64,000 bases of DNA, taken from NCBI GenBank assembly GCA_949128115.1, contig OX421964.1, positions 37,688,177 through 37,752,176 of the forward strand, in the 5' to 3' direction. Positions 1 to 10,225 of the stretch are shown here, piece after piece. Every line of letters begins with the position of its first letter. Positions within the stretch are counted from its first letter, which is position 1. Below the pieces are notes generated by a model. The model did no database searches and was not told the DNA's origin. It saw only the letters and a list, made by a program, of their open reading frames with translations. Source of the DNA: Anaspis maculata. Taxonomy: Eukaryota > Arthropoda > Insecta > Coleoptera > Scraptiidae. Made by a program: the position numbers and the translations under genes.

Positions 1-244
1 GCAGTTTTTTCAAATTCACGGAATGTGCAAATTTCATATTGGAAAAATTACCGTCGGAAAACCGGAGCTGTGTCGATTTTAAAAACAGATCTACAAGACG
101 CTCAGTTCAATCCACTTCCGATATCAGTCGAAATTTTCTGAAAAATGTCGATCCTCGAGCAGAAATGAATTTTTGAGTGGAGTGCTGCATCAAAAGCGAG
201 TCATCCTGGTGGAAATCCGGGTGAGACGTTCTCTCGAGTGGCAA

Positions 245-720
245 CGGCTAGGAGAAATTTTGAAAATTCATAATGCCCGACGGGAAAATGGTGGAAAATT
301 GCAACTGCAGACTTCATTTAACTCTTAGGTTTTGTTGCTTCCTGCCAAATTTGGTCCCAATTCATCGAATAGATTTTGACTAATTGAATGGTAAAGTTTT
401 GAACTATGATATTTTTTATTTTTTGACAGATGACAGATAGGGCAATATTCTCAACTGTTCTGAATGCAGTTTTTCATGGGCTTTCAAACGGCATTTTGCA
501 AGTCAAGTTCTGTGAGATATAGCTTCTGTCATTTTTTGATAGTGACACTTCCGTTTGACAGATGACAGCCAAAAACTAATCAGCTCATTTAACAGCGAGA
601 CCCTGTCTGTATACCAAATTTCAAGTCGATGAGACTATCGCTTCGGCAGCTATCGTGTCAGAACGTTTTTCCTGCATCCTGCATCATTACATAACTTTCC
701 CTTGGACGGGCCGGGAAAGT
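245..720 (+). repeat. Partial copy of the CGGGAAAGT-ended foldback family
   Basis: This stretch matches the left arm of the palindrome at 3472-4793, roughly from 4230 to its inner end. Shared landmarks run in the same order: a 'tttgaaaattcat' start, 'gttgcttcctgcc', two 'gacagatgacag' words, 'ccaaaaactaatc', 'caaatttcaagtcgat' and a terminal 'gccgggaaagta'. It encodes nothing recognisable. It is the first of four copies in the first 7.4 kb. The outer boundary near 245 is approximate because similarity fades. Confidence 0.75.
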
Positions 721-2497
721 AAAATCTGATATGTGACTGCAATGCGAGACAACTCTAAATTATAGTTCGAGAAAAAATGGTATATGAATCCAATAAACCT
801 CTCTTGAAAAGACCTATGCAATATCTGAACATTTTATGATGTTTCTGTACTTCGATAAATCAAAGATTAGCGCTGTTGAATCTGAAACTCGATACCATGT
901 GTTCGGAAAAAAAAAGAGTGCCTGGGGCTCACCTGAGAATTCCTGCAACCTAAGTTACAAACCGATTGTTGCAGTGATTGTTCGAGTGTTTTGCATGTCA
1001 TTCCGACGAGATTCTAATGGGGCTGTATAGTGGCAAAAGCCTGAATTAATGGCGCATTGTACTATGCACCGCTGTCACCATAATGACATTGGGCGCGTTC
1101 AGCAGGTCCTATGGTGGGTGCCATCGGTGGATGCCGCATGCGCCTCTCGAACGGTCACAGCTACCAAATCGTCATTTTTTCCACCACAGTTGGTTTATGG
1201 TAGCGGTGGATCAGATAGTGGATCGACCTCGGGATCGACCAAGCCGTCCAGCAGCTTATATTTGGTAACTAGATCTACGGGTTCCACCATGGAGCATGGA
1301 ACTTGCTGAACTCGCCCATTGCTGTCAATGACTACCGTCAACATCTCATCCCCCGAAAAGTCAAAATGGTTGTCAGATACTGTCCGATACAGCTAGACGA
1401 TTCATTCGCCTGCCCTCTGATTCGGGCTGAACGTGCGGTGCCAAGCCCTCACAGGCCAACCCCATACACGGCCCAAGGTACTGACTATCCTCTACCAGAT
1501 CCCTGTAGCCTGGACGTGCCGGTAACAGCCTACCTACCTCCAAGTGCCCCAGACTTGGCATAACGTTCTGATGCTAAGCCCCCACAGGCTGCCCATTACT
1601 TACGTTTCGGTCCAAAGAGTGCTGATGCTAAACCTCATACAATTGTCTCATACTGACTCGCCTTCTCCAACAACTATTGAGCAAACACCGAAATTTGTGA
1701 TTGTATAGAAGTAGGTAGGTACTTTGGAATCCCTAACTATGGAAAGTTTCATACTATCGTATCCTACCTGCTTCATTATCGTTCCATTTTCTTTACTCTG
1801 CTACTCTCTGCTAGAAAATATGGGGCCCCAGATCATTAGGTATCTACCTACCCCGACATAGTCAGGGAGAGAACTCGTTCACCCCCAAGTAGCAGCGTCA
1901 CAATAGGTTATTAATGTTATTATTTGTTTCTTCAGGGACCTACCCTTCTGTTCTCTACTTTGGCGCCAATTCTTTTTCCTCTCCTTCGAAGCCGAGCGCT
2001 TTTTCACCTCAGCAACTTTTTTAATTCAAACCGTCCACTTCAAATGTGACATAATGTGACATTGCCATCATTTTATAGAATGTCAAATATGGGTGCATAG
2101 TACACGTCGCCCTCTACAATTTGTTTTGCCTATACAGCCCCATTCAATCATCATAATTATTATTCATCAAGACTAGCTTTACGACTCTTTTGGCAAAAGT
2201 TACACACACTTAAAAACTAACCACTTTATGTTAGGAAACACGTACCCACCTACGCTACCTGCCTTGAAGTTTTACAGTGTTGAAGAACGCCGGAATGGAG
2301 GTAGCATCTTTTTTCAAATCGGTATATTTTTCATCTTGATATCACATATTTGGAAAATCGTCCTCCATAAAAATGCAATAAACCACTAGGTAGATAGGTA
2401 CCGCCACGAGCGCAATATTACATGCATCAAAATACTCGTCTAGCTTCCAAAAAAAAAAGCGACCAAGTCTTGATTTATTGTAATTATTATGGCCTAA
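721..2497. other. Gene-free interval, no recognisable feature
   Basis: Several short open frames occur here, but none resembles a known protein family and they overlap one another in different frames. Short taggtagg/ctacctacc runs occur around 1710 and 1840, a word that recurs through the window. No RNA gene or complete mobile element was seen. Confidence 0.5.
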
Positions 2498-2646
2498 GGG
2501 CTAAATTTCAATTTCAAGTTGCAACCCGCGCAGCGTGGCGCAATTAGTCACGTGATCCCTCTGTGCCAATGAGCATGCCATTATTGGATCACGTGACTTC
2601 TTGCGCCACGCTGCGCGTGTTGTAACTCAGACTTGAAATTTGGCCC
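2498..2646. mobile_element. MITE with long TIRs and TAA duplication (PIF/Harbinger-like)
   Basis: The two halves are inverted copies of each other over about 65 bp. The left arm begins GGGCTAAATTTCAA and includes 'gcgcagcgtggcgcaa' and 'cacgtgat'. The right arm carries their reverse complements and ends TTTGGCCC. The element is flanked on both sides by TAA (2495-2497 and 2647-2649). A 3 bp TAA/TTA duplication is the usual target duplication of PIF/Harbinger and Tourist-like MITEs, so that superfamily is inferred. At 149 bp it is non-autonomous and codes for nothing. Confidence 0.7.
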
Positions 2647-2649
2647 TAA

Positions 2650-3471
2650 TAGAATAAAAGGTTTGGCTGGTAAAAGACCAGCTGGCCTCACGGTGGCTGT
2701 ACGTGTACTATACCTATGTAAGGACTCTATCCAGGCTATGTCTTGTGTAGGTATGTTTAGAGTTATGAAACATTTAAAGTGTAGGTAATACAATGATCTC
2801 GAAAGTACATTAATAATAATATCAGAGATAAAGTACTCACTTTTGAGGAACCACAACGAAAGAAAAGAAACTCAAAGCTCAACGTAACACACAATCGAAC
2901 AGAATATGATAAATCGCATTCAAACTCAACAACGCAACGGTCGGTGTTTATGCAATGTCAAAAATTCAGTCGTCATTTTTCTCTTACGTTCTTGATTTTC
3001 ACCCAGGGATCACGCTTTTCACCTATCTACCTGCACAGAATCTACCGGTCTAAAACTAGCGACGTTTTCTTGCCCTCATTTGATAAGGATCTGTTGTTAT
3101 TTTACAATGTTCAGGTACAGTTTCTGTGTACAAAAGTATTTGTATTTATTTGAGCCGTTGCTCTCCATCGAAGAGATTTTTTTTGTATAAAATTGAATAT
3201 TCACATTCCTAAAATACTTAGAAGTACTTTTTTCAAATAATTATAGAATGAACAAGTTATTTTGTGTGCGATAAAATCAGCGTCACTAAATTTTTGGGGC
3301 TGAATTTTTAGGTGTTGGTATTTAAAGTACATATTGTATAGAAAGTATCAGAAAGTAGGTATGAATATACCCATGCCAAATCAAATGGGAATTAACAACG
3401 CTATTCTAGAACGTCACAAAACTCGGGAAATTTAACAAAAATTGTTGGAAAATGTTCAAAAACCACTTTAC
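2650..3471. other. Gene-free interval
   Basis: AT-rich sequence with only short frames. I see no repeat family, RNA gene or conserved coding segment in it. Confidence 0.5.
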
Positions 3472-6123
3472 TTATTGTTTAAAAAATAACTGGTGAAAAT
3501 CGATTCATGGGTTGAAAACCTGGGGCAGAGTTCTAACTAATTGCAATTCAGGGCCCCTAAGTTACGTGTGAAATGAGGCTTCGAGCCCATCAGGAGGTTA
3601 GGTTCCAACCACACCTGACGGCACAATATAGCTCTGAAAACTCGAAAACCGAGAGGGTGGCTCAGTGGGCTCCAAGAGACACTTTGTGACACCAGGGAGC
3701 CTATAGGGCTTCAACCAACCCAGGAAGACACAAGGGCGCCGTTTTGGCCTGAAACGGCAAAATCTAATAGTCACAGATGAGGGGCCCCATCGGGGCCTTG
3801 AACGGCAGACACCATGAGGCGGGGTGAAGCCCTGGTACCGCATCATATAAGGGCACTGCACACATTAGAGCTTGTATATAATATACGTCAACGGGATACG
3901 CATAGCATACTGAAGTTGCTGAAGCTACAGAATTACAGAAAACACGAGGGGGTTTACGGAGCCCCAAACAACACTTGAAGTTGTTCGCACTGTTGCCTTG
4001 AACGATGCAAGCAGAAGATACAAAAGAAAACACCGAGAACAGTATCCATGTTGTCATTTTGACATAGATACGTCAGTGTAACAGAAACGTACCGGTTTGG
4101 TTGCTAAGAGAATTGTATAGGCCAAAAGTCGAGCAACAGGCAAGCCAGGCCAAAAGTCGAGCAACAGGCAAGCCAGGCCAAAAGTCGAGCAACAGGCAAG
4201 CCCGGCTGAATTCGGCCAGGCCCAACTTTGAAAATTCATAGCGCTCGGCTGAGGAATGATGGGAGACTCCAACTTCAGCATTAGTTTGATTCTTTGGTAA
4301 TGTTGCTTCCTGCCGAGTTTGGTTTAAATCTATCGTATAGATTTTGAATAATTAAATGGCAAAGTTCCAGACTTTGACATTTTTTATAATTTGACAGATA
4401 ACAGATATGGAAATACTTTTAACTGTTCTGGATACAGTTTTTCAAGGGCTTTCAAACGATATATCGCAAGTCAAGTTTCGAGAGATGTAGTTTCTGTCAT
4501 TTTCTGATAGTGACACTTCTGTTTGACAGATGACAGCCAAAAACTAATCCGGTCATTCCAGGGCGAAACCATGTCTGCATACCAAATTTCAAGTCGATCG
4601 GATCAACGTTTCGGCAGTTATCGTGGAAGATCACAGACATACACACACACATACGGACAGACATCATTCTGGAAATTGTCTCAATCGTCTTGAAAAACCT
4701 CAAAATGGATATATCCGGCGTAATCCCGAAACTTTTTTTCTGCACGATTACAATACTTTCCCTCCGAGTTCGTGGGGGGCCGGGAAAGTAATAGGTGGAG
4801 CTATAGGTAGGTAGGTAGGGTAGCAGGGTAGGTACAACCATTGTAGTACAACTGTGAACAAAAACTTCCATTTATTACTTTCCCGGCCCCCCACGAACTC
4901 GGAGGGAAAGTATTGTAATCGTGCAGAAAAAAAGTTTTGGGATTACGCCGGATATATCATTTTGAGGTTTTTCAAGACGATTGAGACAATTTCCAGAATG
5001 ATGTCTGTCCGTGAGTGTGTATGTCTGTGATCTTCCACGATAACTGCCGAACCGTTGATCCGATCGATTTGAAATTTGGTATGCAGACGTGGTTTCACCC
5101 TGGAATGACCGGATTAGTTTTTGGCTGTCATCTGTCAAACAGATGTGTCACTATCAGAAAATGACAAAAGCTATATCTCACGGAACTTGACTTGCAATAT
5201 GTCATTTGAAAGCCCTTGAAGAACTGTTTTCAGAACAGTTAAAAGTATTCTCCTACCTGTTATCTGTCAAATTATAAAAAATATCAAAGTCTGGAACTTT
5301 GCCATTTAATTATTCAAAAATTATAAGACATATGTGAACCAAATTCGGCAGGAAGCAACATTACCAAAGAATCAAACTAATGCTGAAGTTGGAGTTTCCC
5401 ACCGTTTTCCGGACAAGCGCTATGGGTTTTCAAAAATTTTCCTAGCCGATTCCAGCCTCGCTTGCCTGTTCCTCGATTTTTGGCCTATTCAATTTTTTTA
5501 GCAACATAGAAACCAAACCGGTAGGTAACTACGTTTATGTGACGAATTGTATCAATGTCAAAGTGACAACATGAACGCTGTTCCCGGCAGGTTCTCGGTG
5601 TTTTCTTTTGTATCTTCTTGCATCATTTGAGGCAACAGTGCGAACCGATCTTTTGTGTTGTTTGGGGCTCCGTAAACCCCCTTGTGTTTTCTGTAGCTTT
5701 AGCATCTTCATTATGCCCATTCCATTGACGTATATGTACAAACTCAGTTCCAGCAGTTCCCTTATTTGATTCGGTACCAGGGCCCCATCCCCATGGTGTC
5801 TGCCGTTCAAGGCCCTGATGGGGCCCCCATCTGTGTCTATCAGATTTTGCCGTTTCAGGCCAAAACTGCGGCCTTGTGTCTTCTTGGGTTCGTTGAAGCC
5901 CTTTGGTGTCTACGGGTGTCTCTTGAAGCCCCACTGAGCCCCCCTTTTTTTTAGTTTTCGGAACTATCGTGCCTTCAGGTGTGGTTCGGACCTAACTTCT
6001 TGATGGGCTCGAAGTCTCATTTCACAGGTCACCACTTGGGGGCCCTGAATTGCAATTAATTAGAACTCTGCCCCAGGTTTTCAATTCGTGACTGATTTTC
6101 ACCAGTTATTTTCAAAACAATAA
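3472..6123. mobile_element. 2.65 kb palindrome: two fused inverted copies of a foldback family
   Basis: The left arm (3472-4793) and right arm (4873-6123) are reverse complements along nearly their whole length, with a 79 bp loop (4794-4872) rich in ggtaggta. Outer arms share 'aataactggtgaaaat' and 'cctggggcagagttcta'. Inner ends share a 'cccggccccccacgaactc' block directly next to the loop. Each arm has a GCCC/TTGTGTCTTC-type stretch (about 3620-3800 and 5790-5960) and a stretch of gacagatgacag words. No transposase is encoded. The open frames here are mirror images in both arms and are not genes. Further partial copies lie at 245-720 and 6825-7412. Confidence 0.85.
4119..4202 (+). repeat. 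28 bp tandem repeat, three copies
   Basis: A 28 bp unit beginning AGGCCAAAAGTCGAGC and ending GGCAAGCC repeats three times (4119-4146, 4147-4174, 4175-4202) with no visible differences. The mirror position in the right arm of the palindrome, near 5464-5490, holds only one diverged copy. The tandem expansion is therefore confined to one arm and postdates the formation of the palindrome. Confidence 0.9.
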
Positions 6124-6209
6124 TTTAGGTTGCATCATTAAAGGCAACAGTGCGCCCAGATTGATTGTGTCTTCAAGTGTTGTTTAAGGCTGCGTAAGCC
6201 CCCTTGTGT

Positions 6210-6664
6210 GGAACTAGCATTGCATTCTTGAGATATCACAACAGTTAACTACCTCTAGTTCTACCTTTTGACTTATATCATCACCTTGTACCTACTTCAT
6301 AATGCGATCGCGCAAATTAAACGGTTCTGCCATGATAACTACCGAATTGTTGATCCGATCAAATCGAAATCAGGTACGAAAGCATAAGTTCAGCCTGGAA
6401 TGACCTGATTAGACTTTGGGTAGATGATTTAGTTTGGAAGCCCTCAGATGGCACATTGGGTCAGGGCTTGTCTGCTCAAGCTCTAAATTGAAGATATAGA
6501 GTTGAAATTTGACACACAGATGCAGAAATTTCTCAGTCAAGTTTGTGTAATTTCATCATCATGTCTAAAGTAGGAACAAAAATATTAGTAAGGAACTAGC
6601 ATTGCATTCTTGAGATATCACAACAGTTAGCTTCCTAGTTCTACCTTTCGAAATATCTCATCAC
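6210..6664 (+). repeat. Direct repeat pair of about 75 bp
   Basis: The segment at 6210-6287 is repeated at 6591-6664. Both contain 'ggaactagcattgcattc', 'ttgagatatcacaacag' and 'tagttctacctttcga' or a close variant. The 300 bp between them shows no coding potential. It could be a small local duplication or the ends of an unrecognised element. Confidence 0.65.
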
Positions 6665-6824
6665 CGTGAAAACCTAAGAGCCTGTCATTTGTTCTGTCGG
6701 CCTGAAAATGGATGCAGGATGCTCACTAAACGCTCAACTCACTGGAACTTTTTCAATCAACTTCTCAAATGAATCCCACTTTCCCGAAGGGACGCCTTAA
6801 TCAAACTCATTACTGACGTCCCTG

Positions 6825-7412
6825 GATACCGCCGGGAAAGTTTTGTGTCGCCCCACAACAGATTTTGTCATTCCATTGATATAAATCCTGCGATTATTTT
6901 GGGTGTGTCTGTGATCTTCCACGATAACTGCCGAACCGTTGACCTGGTCGACTTGAAATTTGGTGTGCAGACATGATTTTTCCGTGGAATGACCGGATTA
7001 GTTTTTGGCTGTCATCTGTCAAGCAAAACTGTCACTATCAATAAATGACAAAAGCTATATCTCACGGAACTTGACTTGCAATATGTCATTTGAAAGCCCT
7101 TGAAAAACTGTATGTAGAACAGTTATAATTATTGCGCTATCTGTCATCTATCAAATAATAAAAAATGTCAAAGTTCAAAACTTTACAATTCAATTACATA
7201 TTCAAAATCCATCCAATGGATTGGAACCAAATTTGGCAGGAAGAAACACAACCAAAGAGTCAAATTAATATTAAAGTTGGAGTTTCCCACCATTTACCAG
7301 ACAGGCGAGGCGGTATGAATTTTCAAAGTTTGGCCTGGCCCGTTTCAGCCGGGCTTGCCTGTTCGCTCGACTTTTGCCCCATTTAATTTCCTTAGCAACC
7401 AAACCGCTAAAA
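6825..7412 (-). repeat. Partial inverted copy of the CGGGAAAGT-ended foldback family
   Basis: It matches the right arm of the 3472-6123 palindrome: an outer 'gccgggaaagt' near 6830, then from 6905 'gtctgtgatcttccacgataact', 'ggattagtttttggctgtcat', 'ggaacttgacttgcaat' and a final 'ttagcaaccaaaccg'. The segment 6840-6905 is poorly conserved. Together with 245-720 this gives a + + - - order for the four copies. Confidence 0.7.
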
Positions 7413-7776
7413 TAGGTCCCTTCGTTTCGGTTTTTTTGAGTGCGCATGTCTGGCGCAAATTTCATAGTTTCGTACACCGATATTGAAAATTAACACTAGA
7501 AAATATTGTAGGGCACTTAAAATTCCACAAATAATTAGGTTGAATGTAAGATCCATTTTTGAAGTGAAACTTCTATTCTCGCGCCTAGATCACAACACAC
7601 CACTAACGCAGAACCACACATGAGAGTGAAATTGCTTCATAGCATCAGTGGTTGTAACGAACGCCTGTAACGATGTGCTGTAACGTTGTCTTGTCTGACC
7701 TTGGGGTGACCAGCGTCGTCCCAGGAAATGAAAGAATAAGCTGTTGCAGCGTTCGCCGCGTTCGGTTCTATTTTTT

Positions 7777-7917
7777 ATGGCGTTTTCCACTGGGAAAAAA
7801 AGTGCGCACTAACTGCCCTGACCTTGCGCATGGACCAATAGCAGGGCTTCCTGGTGAGTTTCTATGACAACGAGAGCAAAAAGTGCGCACTTTTTTTACC
7901 AGTGGAAAACGCTATTA
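7777..7917. mobile_element. Small TIR MITE (about 140 bp)
   Basis: The ends are inverted copies of about 36 bp. The left end reads GGCGTTTTCCACTGG followed by an A-run and GTGCGCACT. The right end is its reverse complement, ending CCAGTGGAAAACGC. The spacer is about 65 bp and non-coding. The target duplication is not clear from the flanks, so I do not assign a superfamily. Confidence 0.75.
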
Positions 7918-9230
7918 CTAATCGCCGACACTGGACTGCTCTTCGTGTTGTCGTACTGTTGGCCCGACAAGAATGGCTCTTGACTTGGCCTGAATAGATT
8001 CGAGCGGATGTGATTTATTATAGGGATAGGGAGGCATATTCAGGGCCGGGCCTAGCAGGCGTGCAGTGCGTTCCGGCGCGCAGGCGAGTACGGCAGGCGG
8101 CAAGTCATAGGGGCGGTAATATAATAATTAAGTTGAATTTCGAAGGATTCTTTTCATTCCCGCATTTGGTGGGGCTCTCCACTGCCGAGCGCAGCGGGAA
8201 AAGAAATAAAAGAAGTCTAATCGTGAAAAAATCATGTCGAAAGTACTCTGCCCTTTGAGTGACTAATAATAATGATAATAAGATTGATAATAAGAAAAAC
8301 AAGATGATACAAACCGTGAGGGAGCGGAGCGGGAGTACGAAAAGAACACCTCTTCGAACGTTGTTTGCTGATTGATTCATATCTCTAGAAGTTTCACTTC
8401 TTCCGAGGGTGACTATGGTCACGCACTCACGTTTTTTATACTCGAAGGAAATGTTCGATTGAAATTCAGTTCAATGATCATTTGCGGAAGTTCAGGAACA
8501 ACGAAAATGGCAACAGCGCTCAATACAACAAGACATTGGCGCCAACTGTCACTTGTGACAATCCACGTTCACCATCACGTACATCACTTCAGCGCATACA
8601 TGAGAACGCATACCTGCAGAGCGCGGTAATTTCAATTTTGACGCACGAAGTGTCACTGTCAATAGCAACTGTTGATCAATAATCGAAATGTAAACAAACA
8701 GAACAACCTAACCATTCAACATTTAATATTGTTCAGAATGAAATGATACGTTACGTGGCAAAACGACGCAAAAAAGATTCAGGTGATACGAAACACAACG
8801 AGCTGCAAGGCGATCACCAAAACAAGAGCGTTATTATTACGTTAGGTCTGTCGAAACGTCAAATCGACGTCAAGCGCTGCCAGCTGCCATTTGCGTGACA
8901 TTACACACGCACACCGTATTACAGTGTTGTCAACTTGTTGTCGTGATATGAAATATGGCAACGTCCTACTTTCACAGGTATGCGCAGAAGCCTTTCGGGA
9001 AACGTGGATTATGATTACACTTCTCGTTTCTACCTGACCTACATTTCATTTGCTCATGTTTTGACGAAAGAACACAACTTGTTGAAAATGGCTGTACCGA
9101 GAAGGAAGTTCAAAGAAGCTACGAAGAGATGCATTCACGGTATGTGTTAAAGTGACAGCCAGGAACCAGTAGTTGATCAGGCGCATCAGGCGGCTAGACA
9201 GAGTATGCAGCGTTGCCATTCAACTGACAG
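7918..9230. other. Gene-free interval upstream of a mariner remnant
   Basis: No coding segment is recognisable before the transposase frame that opens at 9231. At 8048 a 'cagggccgggcc' word resembles a hAT MITE end, but no matching opposite end was found. The 5' part of the transposase should lie just upstream of 9231 and appears to be lost or decayed. Confidence 0.4.
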
Positions 9231-9671
9231 GTGTACGAAAGTTTTCAAAATTTGGAGCCTTCAAGCATGCGTCAATTGCTGCAGAATGTTCATCTGCCAG
9301 TAGATGAACTAATTTGGCAACAGGATAGGGCGCCTCCGCATAGCACCGCACCTGTTGTAGACTACCTAAATACTACTCACGGCGAATGGATAGGTCGAAG
9401 AGGACCAATAGGTTGGCCCGCCCGTAGTCCTGACCTCACCCCCTTAGATGTTTTCATTTAGGGGACCATCAAGAATGCAGTATACAAAAATCGAGTGAAC
9501 GATCTTGATAAATTACAAGAAAGAATAAGAAATGAAATAGACAAAAGAGTGAATAGAATAAACAATGACCCTAATAATAATAATATGTTAAGAAAAGTTG
9601 GATTAAATATTGTTAAGAGATATAATTTAGTTGTTGCTAACAATGGCAATACAATTGAACAATTGTTTTGA
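9231..9671 (+). pseudogene. Mariner-type transposase, C-terminal half, broken
   Basis: The frame encodes the second half of a DDE/D transposase of the mariner-like group common in insects. Such enzymes cut and rejoin DNA at TA sites in the nucleus. Visible landmarks are WQQDRAPPH (second catalytic Asp), WIGRRGPIGWPARSPDLTPLD (third catalytic Asp, 35 residues after the second) and a tail GTIKNAVYKNRVNDLDKLQ. A stop codon at 9459-9461 falls where this family normally has the W of an FxWG motif, so a TGG-to-TAG change is likely. Reading continues in the same frame to a natural stop at 9671. The N-terminal DNA-binding domain and first catalytic Asp are missing. It is not functional as read. Confidence 0.85.
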
Positions 9672-10087
9672 TTCTTTGGAAATCTGTTTTTTATTTAGAC
9701 ATGATACTCACCCTTACTTGTTGATAAATTACTATGGTAAATTGTTTTTGCTCGATGTTTCATATTTCAATGAGAAAAATTCAAGGAAAAATTCGTATCA
9801 CACCCTGTATACGAAATCGTGGGATGCGTTTTTCGACAGATTTGCATTCTACAGCTGAAATAGGTTCACTATCAGTGTTATTTTTCGATGTTGAAGGCAA
9901 TACCTTCAATGACTCAACCAAAAGCAAAACCCTTGAATTATCAACTTTATGACTTTTTTGACAGTTTATTTGTAGAAATAACATAAAAGTATTATATATA
10001 TTTGTAATCAAGACGAATAATTGCATTGATTTCAATAATAAAATATGGGGTGTTCCGAAAAAATGGATTTTTTTTGAACACCCCGTA
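9672..10087 (+). mobile_element. 3' end region of the mariner element, with two candidate termini
   Basis: Two right-hand ends follow the transposase. A 'CACCCTG|TA' end at 9807 is 136 bp after the stop codon. The other, at 10046-10085, is a terminal hairpin with GGGGTGTTC, a short spacer and GAACACCCCG, followed by TA. The sequence before it ('ttatttgtag', 'tttgtaatcaa', 'aataaaatatggggtg') parallels 54700-54790 in the 473 bp MITE at 54355-54827. The MITE and this element are therefore related. No left terminus was found. Confidence 0.6.
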
Positions 10088-10225
10088 TACGACAGGAGCT
10101 GAAAAATTTTTATTCACATAATCGGAAACTACGGCAAAAACCCTTCAAGGAAAGTTTTGTCTTTTTCAAATTCACGCAAATGGGAAGTTTTTTATGGGGG
10201 GGTATCCATCGCGCATGAACACCCT

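Noticed and set aside
8048..8110. hAT MITE start (cagggccgggcc...)
   Set aside because: No matching inverted end and no 8 bp duplication could be found nearby.
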